From the NCBI GenBank assembly GCA_020630455.1, contig JAHDBK010000119.1:1-9199 (forward strand): 9,199 nucleotides of DNA, written 5' to 3'. Every line of letters begins with the position of its first letter. Positions within the stretch are counted from its first letter, which is position 1. The notes beneath the pieces are model-generated. The model made no database searches and had not been told where the DNA came from. It was given only the letters and a program-made list of their open reading frames with translations. The position numbers and the translations under genes were made by a program. The DNA is from Saprospiraceae bacterium. Lineage in GTDB: Bacteria; Bacteroidota; Bacteroidia; Chitinophagales; Saprospiraceae. Shown here one piece after another: positions 1 to 7,976 of this stretch.

Positions 1-6
1 TATAGC

Positions 7-35
7 TTGACTGTAAAGATTTGAAATATAGTCAA
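7..35. repeat. Imperfect inverted repeat upstream of mutS
   Basis: TTGACTGTA at 7-15 can pair with TATAGTCAA at 27-35, with one G-T wobble, leaving an 11-base loop. It could be the remains of a terminator for a gene left of the window or a protein-binding site. No T-run follows it, and no reading frame left of it is long enough to name. Bases 36-102 are AT-rich, and I see no convincing TTTG/TAnnTTTG promoter for mutS there. Confidence 0.25.
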
Positions 36-102
36 TTGTGATAAAGTTGTAATGTATTATCGATATGGATGAGTATAATTATAAAATAGAATAGTTCTCA
101 AA

Positions 103-2760
103 ATGTCCAAAACTAAAAATAAAAAATCAGGAAAAGTAACACCTTTAATGAAGCAGTATTTCTCCGTTAAGCAGAAATACCCTGATGCAATTTTATTATT
201 TAGAGTAGGCGATTTTTATGAAACATTTGGAGAAGATGCTGTCACGGCTTCCCAAATCCTTGGAATTATTCTAACCAAAAGAAATAACGGTGGCTCTGAT
301 ATAGAATTAGCGGGCTTTCCTCATCATTCTATGGATTTATATTTGCCTCGCTTGGTAAAAGCAGGATATCGAGTGGCTATTTGTGAGCAATTAGAAAAAC
401 CATCTCCAGAAAAGAAAATTGTAAAAAGAGGAGTTACCGAAGTCGTTACTCCAGGTGTAGCTACAGGGGACAAACTCCTTGACCACAAAAGCAATAACTA
501 TTTATGTGCTATTCATTTTTATAAAAAAAATAGAGCAGGTGTTGCTTTTGCTGATATTTCAACAGGCGAATTTTTAGTAAGCGAAGGAGATATTACTCAT
601 ATTGATAAGTTAATTCAAGGATTTAATCCTTCAGAAGTGCTATTTGCTAAAGGGAAATCTAAAGATTTTGAAAATAGGTATGGGGATAAATACTATACCT
701 TTCCTCTTGATGAATGGGTATTTACGGAAGACTTTACTAGAGAAAAATTACTTCGACATTTTGATGTCAATACATTAAAAGGATATGGCATTGAAGAATT
801 GGAGTTGGCACAAATTGCGGCAGGCACGATTCTTCATTATTTAGATAGTACAGAAAATAAACATATCAAACATGTCAATTCGATTTCAAGAGTAGAACCT
901 GATAGATATGTATGGTTGGATAGATTTACTATTAGAAATTTAGAATTAATTTATTCTAATCATGAATCTGGTATTCCTTTAATCAATATTTTGGATAAAA
1001 CTATTTCTCCAATGGGAGCTAGGCTCCTTAAGAAATGGGTAGTGTTGCCATTAAAATCAAAAGAAGCTATCGAGAGTCGTCTTGATGTAGTAGATTATGC
1101 ACTTAAAAATGTAGGAACAGCTTCTGATATTGAGCAATATATCAAACAAATTGGCGATTTAGAACGAATTATTTCTAAAGTTGCACTAGGCAAAATTAAC
1201 CCAAGAGAAGTGGTACAACTACAAAAAGCCTTGTCTGTCCTCACTCCTGTCAAGGAAATTTTAGCGGATACAGGCAATGAATACCTCATCAAATTAGGAG
1301 ATGCACTTAATCCTTGTGCTGTAATTAGAGAGCAAATTGCCACACAAATAATTGAAGAACCACCTGTCAACTTGCATAAAGGAGGCGTTATTGCGGAAGG
1401 AGTTGACGAAGCATTAGATGATTATAGAAATACATCTGCTAATGCTAAGGATTTATTGGTGAAAATCCAAGAAACAGAGGCAGAGAAAACAGGTATTACT
1501 AGTCTAAAAATAGGTTTTAATAATGTATTTGGTTATTATTTAGAAGTGACCAATAAATATAAAGACCAAGGACTTATTCCAGATGATTGGGTCAGGAAAC
1601 AAACCCTTAAAGGTTCTGAAAGGTACATTACTGACGAACTCAAAAAACTAGAGGCAAAAATACTTGGGGCAGAAGAAAAAATATTGGATTTAGAAGAACG
1701 CATTTTTAATAAATTAATAGAAGATTTATCTGAATATATTCAACCTATTCAACATAATGCAAGTGTAATTGCACGAATTGATTGCTTACTTTCTTTTGCC
1801 AAAATTGCTCAAAAATATAATTATTGTCGTCCAGAGATTAATGATGGATTCGCTATTGATATCAAGAAAGGTCGTCACCCTGTAATTGAACAACAATTGC
1901 CAATTGATGACCCTTATGTTCCGAATGATGTATTTTTGGACAAAGATGAACAACAAATATTGATGATTACAGGGCCTAATATGGCAGGTAAATCGGCATT
2001 GTTAAGACAAGTAGCTTTGATTACTTTAATGGCTCAAATGGGTAGTTTTGTTCCTGCGGAATCTGCTAAAATAGGATGGGTGGATAAGGTGTTTACAAGA
2101 GTAGGTGCTAGTGATAATATCTCTGGAGGAGAATCAACTTTTATGGTTGAAATGAATGAAACGGCTTCAATCATGAATAATATTTCTGATAGAAGTTTGG
2201 TCTTATTGGATGAAATAGGAAGAGGTACGAGTACTTATGATGGGGTATCAATTGCTTGGTCAATTGCTGAATATCTTCATGAAAACGGAGTGGCAGCTCC
2301 TAAAACTTTATTTGCTACACATTATCACGAACTGAATGAATTGGCCGCTAAATTCCCTCGAATTAAAAACTGTAGTATTGCCATCAAACAAATTGACCAA
2401 AGAATTATATTTTTAAGAAAATTGATTGAAGGAGGCTCTAATCATAGTTTTGGTATTTATGTAGCTAAAATGGCAGGTATGCCAAGGAGTATTATCGAAA
2501 GAGCTCAAATTATTTTAAATCAATTAGAAACAAAAATGACAGATGCCGAGAATGAAAATGGAACGCCTTCAAAAGAAAAATCCAAAAATATTTTACAGCA
2601 AATGGAAGCACCTCAAAATCTTCAATTATCCATTTTTGAGACGGTTGACCCAAGTGCTGGAAAAATAAAAGAAGCACTCGAAGATATAGACCTTAATAGC
2701 ATGACACCAATTGATTGTATGTTGAAGTTAAATGAATTGAAAAAAATATTAGAAGAATAG
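103..2760 (+). CDS. mutS: DNA mismatch repair protein MutS
   Basis: MutS finds mispaired and looped bases in newly replicated DNA and, as an ATP-driven sliding clamp, recruits MutL. The 885 residues are close to the usual 850-880 and carry the full domain set. The mismatch-reading F-x-E motif is Phe38-Tyr39-Glu40 in GDFYETFGEDA. The connector, lever and clamp regions run to about residue 590. The ATPase has Walker A GPNMAGKS (624-631), the signature DNISGGEST (671-679), Walker B LLDE with Asp703-Glu704, and the TLFATHYHE switch (His740, His742). The tail holds QLSIF (841-845), which fits the beta-clamp-binding consensus, and ends in a helix-turn-helix-like segment used for dimer contacts. ATG at 103 is chosen because the conserved N-terminus begins soon after it; there is no Shine-Dalgarno, as is usual in Bacteroidota. 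No mutL lies in the window. All key residues are intact, so it should be active. Confidence 0.97.
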   Translation: MSKTKNKKSGKVTPLMKQYFSVKQKYPDAILLFRVGDFYETFGEDAVTASQILGIILTKRNNGGSDIELAGFPHHSMDLYLPRLVKAGYRVAICEQLEKPSPEKKIVKRGVTEVVTPGVATGDKLLDHKSNNYLCAIHFYKKNRAGVAFADISTGEFLVSEGDITHIDKLIQGFNPSEVLFAKGKSKDFENRYGDKYYTFPLDEWVFTEDFTREKLLRHFDVNTLKGYGIEELELAQIAAGTILHYLDSTENKHIKHVNSISRVEPDRYVWLDRFTIRNLELIYSNHESGIPLINILDKTISPMGARLLKKWVVLPLKSKEAIESRLDVVDYALKNVGTASDIEQYIKQIGDLERIISKVALGKINPREVVQLQKALSVLTPVKEILADTGNEYLIKLGDALNPCAVIREQIATQIIEEPPVNLHKGGVIAEGVDEALDDYRNTSANAKDLLVKIQETEAEKTGITSLKIGFNNVFGYYLEVTNKYKDQGLIPDDWVRKQTLKGSERYITDELKKLEAKILGAEEKILDLEERIFNKLIEDLSEYIQPIQHNASVIARIDCLLSFAKIAQKYNYCRPEINDGFAIDIKKGRHPVIEQQLPIDDPYVPNDVFLDKDEQQILMITGPNMAGKSALLRQVALITLMAQMGSFVPAESAKIGWVDKVFTRVGASDNISGGESTFMVEMNETASIMNNISDRSLVLLDEIGRGTSTYDGVSIAWSIAEYLHENGVAAPKTLFATHYHELNELAAKFPRIKNCSIAIKQIDQRIIFLRKLIEGGSNHSFGIYVAKMAGMPRSIIERAQIILNQLETKMTDAENENGTPSKEKSKNILQQMEAPQNLQLSIFETVDPSAGKIKEALEDIDLNSMTPIDCMLKLNELKKILEE

Positions 2761-4059
2761 TTGTATCGTTTTGCTATTGTCAATCAAGAAAATTCATTGC
2801 AACAATTTTTACAATCATATCAATTACAAGCAGCTTTTTTCATTATTACATTAATGATAGCTTTACTCGTTTCAGCAGAATTGATGTCTTCATTAAGCAT
2901 GATTTCTCTAATTGTCTTATCTATATTTCAATTAAATGAAAAAAGGATAATATTTAGAAAAGAATTAGCAAATAATTTTAAAAATTACATCCAAAATGCC
3001 GCTTGGATGGCCTTGACTATTCCCTTTTTTTTAGTCCTCTTTACTGCTATTTATTCTACCGAAGATTCGAATTACTTATTAGAAAGATTACGGATTAAAA
3101 TTCCTTTTTTATTATTGCCTTTTGCCTTTTATAGCATTCCTTCATTTAGTCAAAAACAATTTTATAGAATACTCTATATTTTTATAATATTAATCCTCTT
3201 CACAGCTATAGGTGTGTTAATAAATTATGGAATACACTTTGAAGAAATACAAGTGCTCATTGGTCAAGGTCAAGCCATGCCCACTCCGACCAATCATATT
3301 CGGTATAGCTTGTTAGTCAGTATAGCAATTATTTCTGGTATTTATTTACTTTTTAAAAGATATAATGAAGAAGGTGTACTCGTCAAATGGCTACTTCTCA
3401 GTACTGCTTTTTTGTTTGTTTTCCTTCATGTTTTATCCGTTAGAAGTGGTTTGGCAGTAATGTATATTAGTTTGTTTTTGTTAATATGTTTTTATATTAT
3501 TTATTATAAAAAAATAATAATAGGAACGGTATTTCTAGTCATATTGTTAGTTATTCCTTTTGCTGCCTATCAGTTTATTCCTAGTTTTCATAAGAAAATA
3601 GACTATATGCTTTGGGATTTGAAATTAGCAGGCTTAGGAACAGGAGATACTTATTCCGATTCTGAAAGAATTTTGTCTTACCAAGTAGCAACAGAAGTTG
3701 TAAAAGAAAATATTTTTTTTGGTGTAGGTTATGGTGATCTTAGGAGTGAAATTAATAAAAAATATTCTTTATTATTTCCTGAAAAAACACCTAGTGAATT
3801 TAAAATGCCTCATAATCAGTATTTAACTATTTGGGTCGCAACGGGTCTGTTGGGCTTAGCAATATTTTTGATTTCTTTAATATTAATATTATTAAAAAAT
3901 CAACATTGGAAAAATCCTCTTTTTGTAAGTCTATGTATTATGATGTGGCTATCTTTTATGGTAGAAAACACTATAGAAACGGCAGTGGGCGTAGCTTGTT
4001 ATTTATTATTTATTTTATTAATAATGAATTATTTGAAAAAAGGAAATTCTAATTTCTAA
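2761..4059 (+). CDS. O-antigen ligase family (Wzy_C/WaaL-type) membrane protein
   Basis: The protein is polytopic, 432 residues with about 11-12 hydrophobic segments and a large extracytoplasmic loop at roughly 272-350. Family hallmarks are the HIRYS motif (His179, Arg181), Arg228 in VRSGLAV opening a helix, GVGYGD (321-326) in the big loop, and PHNQYLTIW (His351) before the last helices. An Arg in a helix and a loop His are the residues typically needed by WaaL-type ligases, which move undecaprenyl-linked glycan to lipid A core or another acceptor. Wzy polymerases share the fold, so ligase versus polymerase is not settled here. The start is uncertain. TTG at 2761 directly follows the mutS stop in the same frame. 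TTG at 2797 and ATG at 2854 (residue 32) are alternatives, but the ATG would cut into the first hydrophobic segment. No separate promoter is visible, so expression with mutS is likely. Confidence 0.85.
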   Translation: MYRFAIVNQENSLQQFLQSYQLQAAFFIITLMIALLVSAELMSSLSMISLIVLSIFQLNEKRIIFRKELANNFKNYIQNAAWMALTIPFFLVLFTAIYSTEDSNYLLERLRIKIPFLLLPFAFYSIPSFSQKQFYRILYIFIILILFTAIGVLINYGIHFEEIQVLIGQGQAMPTPTNHIRYSLLVSIAIISGIYLLFKRYNEEGVLVKWLLLSTAFLFVFLHVLSVRSGLAVMYISLFLLICFYIIYYKKIIIGTVFLVILLVIPFAAYQFIPSFHKKIDYMLWDLKLAGLGTGDTYSDSERILSYQVATEVVKENIFFGVGYGDLRSEINKKYSLLFPEKTPSEFKMPHNQYLTIWVATGLLGLAIFLISLILILLKNQHWKNPLFVSLCIMMWLSFMVENTIETAVGVACYLLFILLIMNYLKKGNSNF

Positions 4060-4070
4060 TCACGAAGCTG

Positions 4071-4078
4071 TATCTTTG
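4071..4078 (+). promoter_or_regulatory. Candidate Bacteroidota -7 box for parC
   Basis: TATCTTTG, followed by CA, matches the TAnnTTTG consensus for the primary sigma factor of Bacteroidota. It sits 12 bases after the ligase-like gene ends and about 90 bases before the parC start. The expected TTG at the -33 position is poor: no TTG occurs 17-21 bases upstream. A second match, TAAATTTG at 4127-4134, also lacks an upstream partner. The leader also carries a 9-base direct repeat, TTAATTTTA, at 4085-4093 and 4105-4113. Confidence 0.55.
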
Positions 4079-4169
4079 CAAACCTTAATTTTATGCTTTT
4101 TATTTTAATTTTAACAAAAATTGTTTTAAATTTGTATGTAATTTAAAATAATTTGTATCATATTTGAAT

Positions 4170-6773
4170 ATGTCTGATAAAAACAATAATAATTTAAACG
4201 AAGGAAATAATAAAGAAGATAAAGTAATTTCTTTATCTGGGATGTATGAAAACTATTTTCTAGATTATGCGTCTTATGTAATCTTGGAACGTGCCGTACC
4301 GTCTATTAATGATGGTCTAAAACCCGTTCAACGTCGTATTCTACACGCTATGAAGGAAATGGATGATGGTCGTTTCCATAAAGTTGCTAATGTTATCGGA
4401 CAAACCATGCAATTTCACCCACATGGAGATGCAGCTATAGGAGATGCTTTAGTTAAATTAGGTCAAAAAGATTTATTAATCGATTGTCAAGGAAACTGGG
4501 GTGATACAAGAACAGGTGACGGAGCAGCTGCACCGCGTTATATTGAGGCTCGCCTTACCAAATTTGCCTTAGAAATTTTATTCAATAATCAAACTACAGA
4601 ATGGCAGTTAAGCTATGATGGTAGAAAGAATGAACCGATTACTTTACCCGTTAAATTTCCATTATTATTAGCTCAAGGAGTAGAAGGTATTGCGGTAGGT
4701 CTTTCTACTAAGATAATGCCTCATAATTTTATTGAATTAATAAAAGCATCGATTGCTTATTTACAAGAAAAAAGTTTTAAACTTTATCCCGATTTTGATA
4801 ATGGTGGACAAGTAGATGTAACAGATTATAAAAAAGGAAAAAGAGGTGGAAAGATTTTAGTTCGTGCCACAATAGAAGAGTTAGATAAAAAGTTCTTAGT
4901 AGTCAAAGAATTGCCTTATGGAGTAACGACGACTTCTCTTATCGAAAGTATTATTAAAGCAAATGATAAAGGAAAAATCAAAATTAAAAAAGTAGTTGAT
5001 AATACAGCCAAAGATGTAGAAGTACTCATCGAATTAGCTCCTGGAGTTTCTCCTCAAGTGGCTATTGATGCATTATATGCTTTTACATATTGTGAAGTAT
5101 CTATTTCTCCTAATGCTTGTGTCATTGTTGATGATAAACCCATTTTTACAGATGTGCATCACATCTTGAAAATTTGTACAGACCAAACAAGAGAACTTCT
5201 TCGTCAAGAATTATTAATTAAAGAACAGGAACTCCTTGAAAAATGGCATTTTGCCAGTTTAGAAAAGATTTTTATAGAGAATCGAATCTATAGAGATATA
5301 GAAGAATGTGAAACATGGGAAGCAGTCCTTCAAGCAATAAGATTGGGCTTAGAAAAATATGTAGTTACTCCTAGCCAAAAACCAAAAAGCAATGATAAAA
5401 GATTGCGTTTAATGAGAGATGTTACAGAAGAGGACATCGTTAGGTTAACTGAAATTAAAATCAAAAGAATTTCTAAATTTAATTCATTTAAAGCGGATGA
5501 ACAAATAGCCAAATTAGAAGAAGATCTGAAGGAAGTTAGACATCATTTAGCTCATATCACAGATTTTACAATTGCATATTACCAAAGATTATTAGATAAA
5601 TATGGTAAAGGCAAAGAACGAAAAACCAAAATTACTAGCTTTGAAGCAGTTGATAAAACAAGCGTTGTTGCTAATAATGCTAAATTATATGTCAATACGA
5701 AAAGCGGTTTTGTTGGTACTAGTTTGAAAAAAGATGAATTTGTTTGCGATTGTTCTGATATAGATGATGTAATTGTATTTAGAAAAGATGGTAAGTTTAT
5801 GGTAACAAGAGTTGCTGATAAAACCTTTGTAGGTCAAAATATAATCCATGTAGCAATTTGGAAAAAAGGAGATGATAGAACTACTTATAATATGGTTTAT
5901 GTCAATGCGAAAGATGGTCGTTCTTATGTCAAAAGATTCAATGTAACATCAATTACTAGGGATAAAGAATATGCTTTAACTTCAGGGAATGATAAATCAA
6001 AAATGCTTTATTTTACCGCCAATCCAAATGGAGAAGCAGAAATAATCAGTGTGCAATTAACTCAAAGTAGTTCAGCACGAAAAAAACAATTCGAGTTTGA
6101 TTTTAGTGAATTGGATATAAAAGGAAGAGGGTCTAAAGGAAATGTATTGACCAAATATCCTATTAGAAAAATATCATTATTAGAAGAAGGTAAATCAACT
6201 TTAGGAGCAATAAAAATTTGGATGGATGATGTTAGTGGAAGATTGAATACAGAAGAAAGAGGTAAGTATTTAGGCGCATTTGATACAGGCGATTCAATCT
6301 TGATTGTATATAAAGATGGTACTTACGAAATGACCGATTATGAAATGACCAATAAGTTTGAAGTTAAAGATATTTGGAGTATTAAAAAATTAGAGAAAGA
6401 TACGGTGGTTAGCGCCGTTCATTATGATGGTGCTAAAGATTGGACAATGGTGAAACGATTCCAAATTGAAACGACCTCATTAAATCAAAAATTTTCATTT
6501 ATTTCGGATCATTCTAAATCCAAATTGTTATATGCAACACTAGATGCTAACCCACGCATTCAATACAAAATGAAGATGGGCTCTCAAAGAATAGATGGGG
6601 AAATGAATCTAAAAGAGTTTATTGATGTAAAAGGGTGGAAAGCACTTGGGAATAAAGTCAGTGAACAAAAATTAACGAGTATCAGGGCAGTAAGTGTAGA
6701 AGCTAATAGCAAATTGAAAGCTGGAGATTCTATTGAATTTGATGTTGATAAGAATCAAGGAAAACTGTTTTAG
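4170..6773 (+). CDS. parC: DNA topoisomerase IV subunit A (ParC)
   Basis: This is the DNA-breakage subunit of type IIA topoisomerase IV. With ParE it unlinks daughter chromosomes and relaxes supercoils. From ATG 4170 it has 867 residues; a TTG at 4164 would add two, and the ATG is preferred. GLKPVQRR (49-56) and HPHGD (83-87) open the winged-helix domain. Arg123-Tyr124 in AAPRYIEARL is the catalytic pair that bonds to DNA. Ile182 in STKIMPHN matches the DNA-bending isoleucine. A charged coiled coil spans about 443-490. The C-terminal beta-pinwheel contains KGRGSKGN (651-658), a degenerate form of the GyrA box. That weak box, AAIGD rather than SAVYD in the drug-binding helix (Ala88, Asp92), and the overall wording support ParC of the Bacteroidota type over GyrA. 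Its partner parE is not adjacent. The flanking genes concern surface glycans. Confidence 0.9.
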   Translation: MSDKNNNNLNEGNNKEDKVISLSGMYENYFLDYASYVILERAVPSINDGLKPVQRRILHAMKEMDDGRFHKVANVIGQTMQFHPHGDAAIGDALVKLGQKDLLIDCQGNWGDTRTGDGAAAPRYIEARLTKFALEILFNNQTTEWQLSYDGRKNEPITLPVKFPLLLAQGVEGIAVGLSTKIMPHNFIELIKASIAYLQEKSFKLYPDFDNGGQVDVTDYKKGKRGGKILVRATIEELDKKFLVVKELPYGVTTTSLIESIIKANDKGKIKIKKVVDNTAKDVEVLIELAPGVSPQVAIDALYAFTYCEVSISPNACVIVDDKPIFTDVHHILKICTDQTRELLRQELLIKEQELLEKWHFASLEKIFIENRIYRDIEECETWEAVLQAIRLGLEKYVVTPSQKPKSNDKRLRLMRDVTEEDIVRLTEIKIKRISKFNSFKADEQIAKLEEDLKEVRHHLAHITDFTIAYYQRLLDKYGKGKERKTKITSFEAVDKTSVVANNAKLYVNTKSGFVGTSLKKDEFVCDCSDIDDVIVFRKDGKFMVTRVADKTFVGQNIIHVAIWKKGDDRTTYNMVYVNAKDGRSYVKRFNVTSITRDKEYALTSGNDKSKMLYFTANPNGEAEIISVQLTQSSSARKKQFEFDFSELDIKGRGSKGNVLTKYPIRKISLLEEGKSTLGAIKIWMDDVSGRLNTEERGKYLGAFDTGDSILIVYKDGTYEMTDYEMTNKFEVKDIWSIKKLEKDTVVSAVHYDGAKDWTMVKRFQIETTSLNQKFSFISDHSKSKLLYATLDANPRIQYKMKMGSQRIDGEMNLKEFIDVKGWKALGNKVSEQKLTSIRAVSVEANSKLKAGDSIEFDVDKNQGKLF

Positions 6774-6778
6774 ATAAA

Positions 6779-6800
6779 AAATAACAAATTTTTGTTATTT
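6779..6800. terminator. AT-rich palindrome between parC and the glycosyltransferase gene
   Basis: AAATAACAAA (6779-6788) and TTTGTTATTT (6791-6800) are perfect reverse complements around a TT centre, so RNA could fold into a nine-pair stem with a four-base loop. It starts six bases after the parC stop and ends 11 bases before the next start codon. It is a plausible weak terminator or attenuator, since its 3' arm is T-rich, but it has few G-C pairs and no T-run beyond the arm. It could equally be an operator for the downstream gene. Confidence 0.45.
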
Positions 6801-6811
6801 ATCCTTAGAAA

Positions 6812-7909
6812 ATGAAAAAAAGAATCATATGCACTGTAATCAATGACCTGAGTTATGACCAACGGATGATTCGTATTTGTGAAACCTTAGTGGCGGCGGG
6901 ATATGATGTAAAACTCATTGGAAGAATTAAAAAAAAATCCGTTGCATTAGTTCCTCGCTCATTTCAACAATATCGTATAAAATGTTTTTTCTTTAGCGGT
7001 AAACTGTTTTATTTAGAATATAATATTCGATTGTTTTTCTACCTTTTATTTCAAAAAAAAGACATTATTAATGCAGTAGATTTGGACACTATTTTACCAG
7101 CATATTTTAATGCTATTATTAATAAAAAAATCAAATTAGTTTATGATGCCCATGAATATTTTACGGAATTGCCCGAAATAGTAGAAAGGCCCTTAACTCA
7201 TAAAATTTGGCTTTGGATTGAGCGATTTTCTTTGCCTAAAATCAAAAACGCTTATACTGTTTGTCAAAGCATTGCTGATATTTTTAAAAAAGAATATCAT
7301 ACTCATTTTGAAGTCATTCGAAATGTTCCATTTCGATATGAATTTAATATTATTAATAAAAAAGAAAAAAAAATAATCCTTTATCAAGGCTCTCTCAATG
7401 ACGGAAGAGGAATAGAACAAATGATTGATGCTATGGAGCAAATCGAAGGAGCTGAATTACATTTGGCAGGAGAAGGAGAATTGTCCGATTATTTAAGAGA
7501 AAAAACAGCGAATAGTTCAGCTAAAAATCGCATCGTTTTCTTGGGTTATTTACAACCAGAGGAATTAAAAAAACAAACCCTTCAAGCTTATATCGGAATT
7601 AATCTATTAGAAAATAAAGGTCTGAATTATTATTATTCATTAGCCAATAAAACTTTTGATTACATCCAAGCATTAGTTCCAGCCATTAATATGGATTTTC
7701 CAGAATATCAAAACCTAAATAAAGCCTATAAAACATCTATTCTCATCCCTAATTTAGATGAAAAAAATATAGTTGATGCAATTAAATTATTATTAGAAGA
7801 TAAAAAAATCTATAATCAATTAGTTGATAATTGTCGTATAGCTAGAGAAGAATATGTTTGGGAAAAAGAAAGGACAAAGTTGATTAATTTTTATAATACA
7901 TTAAAATAA
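6812..7909 (+). CDS. GT-B fold glycosyltransferase, GT4-like
   Basis: A 365-residue soluble protein with two Rossmann-like halves, expected to work at the inner face of the membrane and add a sugar from a nucleotide donor to a surface glycan precursor. The N-terminal half starts with KRIICTVINDLSYDQRM, an opening typical of Bacteroidota family 4 enzymes, and has VYDAHEYFTELPE (Asp112, His114, Glu115). The C-terminal half begins near residue 187 with ILYQGSLNDGRG (Arg199) and contains HLAGEGELSD. NYYYSLANKTFDYIQA (272-287) lies in the donor-binding region. A strict E-x7-E pair is not seen there: Asp283 takes the place of the second Glu. No membrane segment or signal peptide is visible. Runs of nine A at 6929-6937 and 7365-7373 and eight at 7053-7060 are notable. 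Donor, acceptor and linkage cannot be read from the sequence. The ligase-like gene across parC suggests a common surface-glycan role. Confidence 0.85.
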   Translation: MKKRIICTVINDLSYDQRMIRICETLVAAGYDVKLIGRIKKKSVALVPRSFQQYRIKCFFFSGKLFYLEYNIRLFFYLLFQKKDIINAVDLDTILPAYFNAIINKKIKLVYDAHEYFTELPEIVERPLTHKIWLWIERFSLPKIKNAYTVCQSIADIFKKEYHTHFEVIRNVPFRYEFNIINKKEKKIILYQGSLNDGRGIEQMIDAMEQIEGAELHLAGEGELSDYLREKTANSSAKNRIVFLGYLQPEELKKQTLQAYIGINLLENKGLNYYYSLANKTFDYIQALVPAINMDFPEYQNLNKAYKTSILIPNLDEKNIVDAIKLLLEDKKIYNQLVDNCRIAREEYVWEKERTKLINFYNTLK

Positions 7910-7910
7910 G

Positions 7911-7950
7911 AAGCCTAAATAATAAAGAAATTTCTTTATTATTTAGGCTT
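7911..7950. terminator. Perfect 40-base palindrome, probable bidirectional terminator
   Basis: The left arm (7911-7930, starting AAGCCTAAAT) is an exact reverse complement of the right arm (7931-7950, ending ATTTAGGCTT), with no mismatch and no spacer. As RNA it gives a long hairpin with AAGCC/GGCTT at its base and T-residues after it. It begins one base after the glycosyltransferase stop and ends 26 bases before the stop of the minus-strand small gene, so it lies between the ends of two converging genes. That is the expected position for a shared rho-independent terminator. Confidence 0.85.
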
Positions 7951-7976
7951 TAAAAATGAAAATAATTTTATAAAAA

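Noticed and set aside
55..79. Possible mutS promoter (TATTATCG at 55-62 or TATAAT at 74-79)
   Set aside because: The first misses two consensus positions of TAnnTTTG. The second is an Escherichia-type box with poor spacing to TTGTAA, which is not expected to work in Bacteroidota.
1095..1370. Minus-strand open frame of 91 codons inside mutS
   Set aside because: It lies opposite conserved MutS sequence, has no promoter or recognisable domain, and reads as a shadow of the real gene.
3831..4052. Plus-strand open frame of 73 codons inside the ligase-like gene
   Set aside because: It overlaps the conserved last helices in another frame, and its translation has no membrane or domain pattern.
5330..5512. 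Minus-strand open frame of 60 codons inside parC
   Set aside because: It mirrors the start of the coiled-coil region of ParC, and no expression signal is present.
4170..6773. Calling the topoisomerase subunit GyrA
   Set aside because: It lacks a clear QRRGGRG-type box and has the AAIGDALV and AAPRYIEARL wording of Bacteroidota ParC. Only the presence of a separate gyrA in the genome would prove this.
7193..7441. Minus-strand open frame of 82 codons inside the glycosyltransferase gene
   Set aside because: It is F- and I-rich only because it reads the A-tracts backwards, and it lies opposite the conserved domain boundary.
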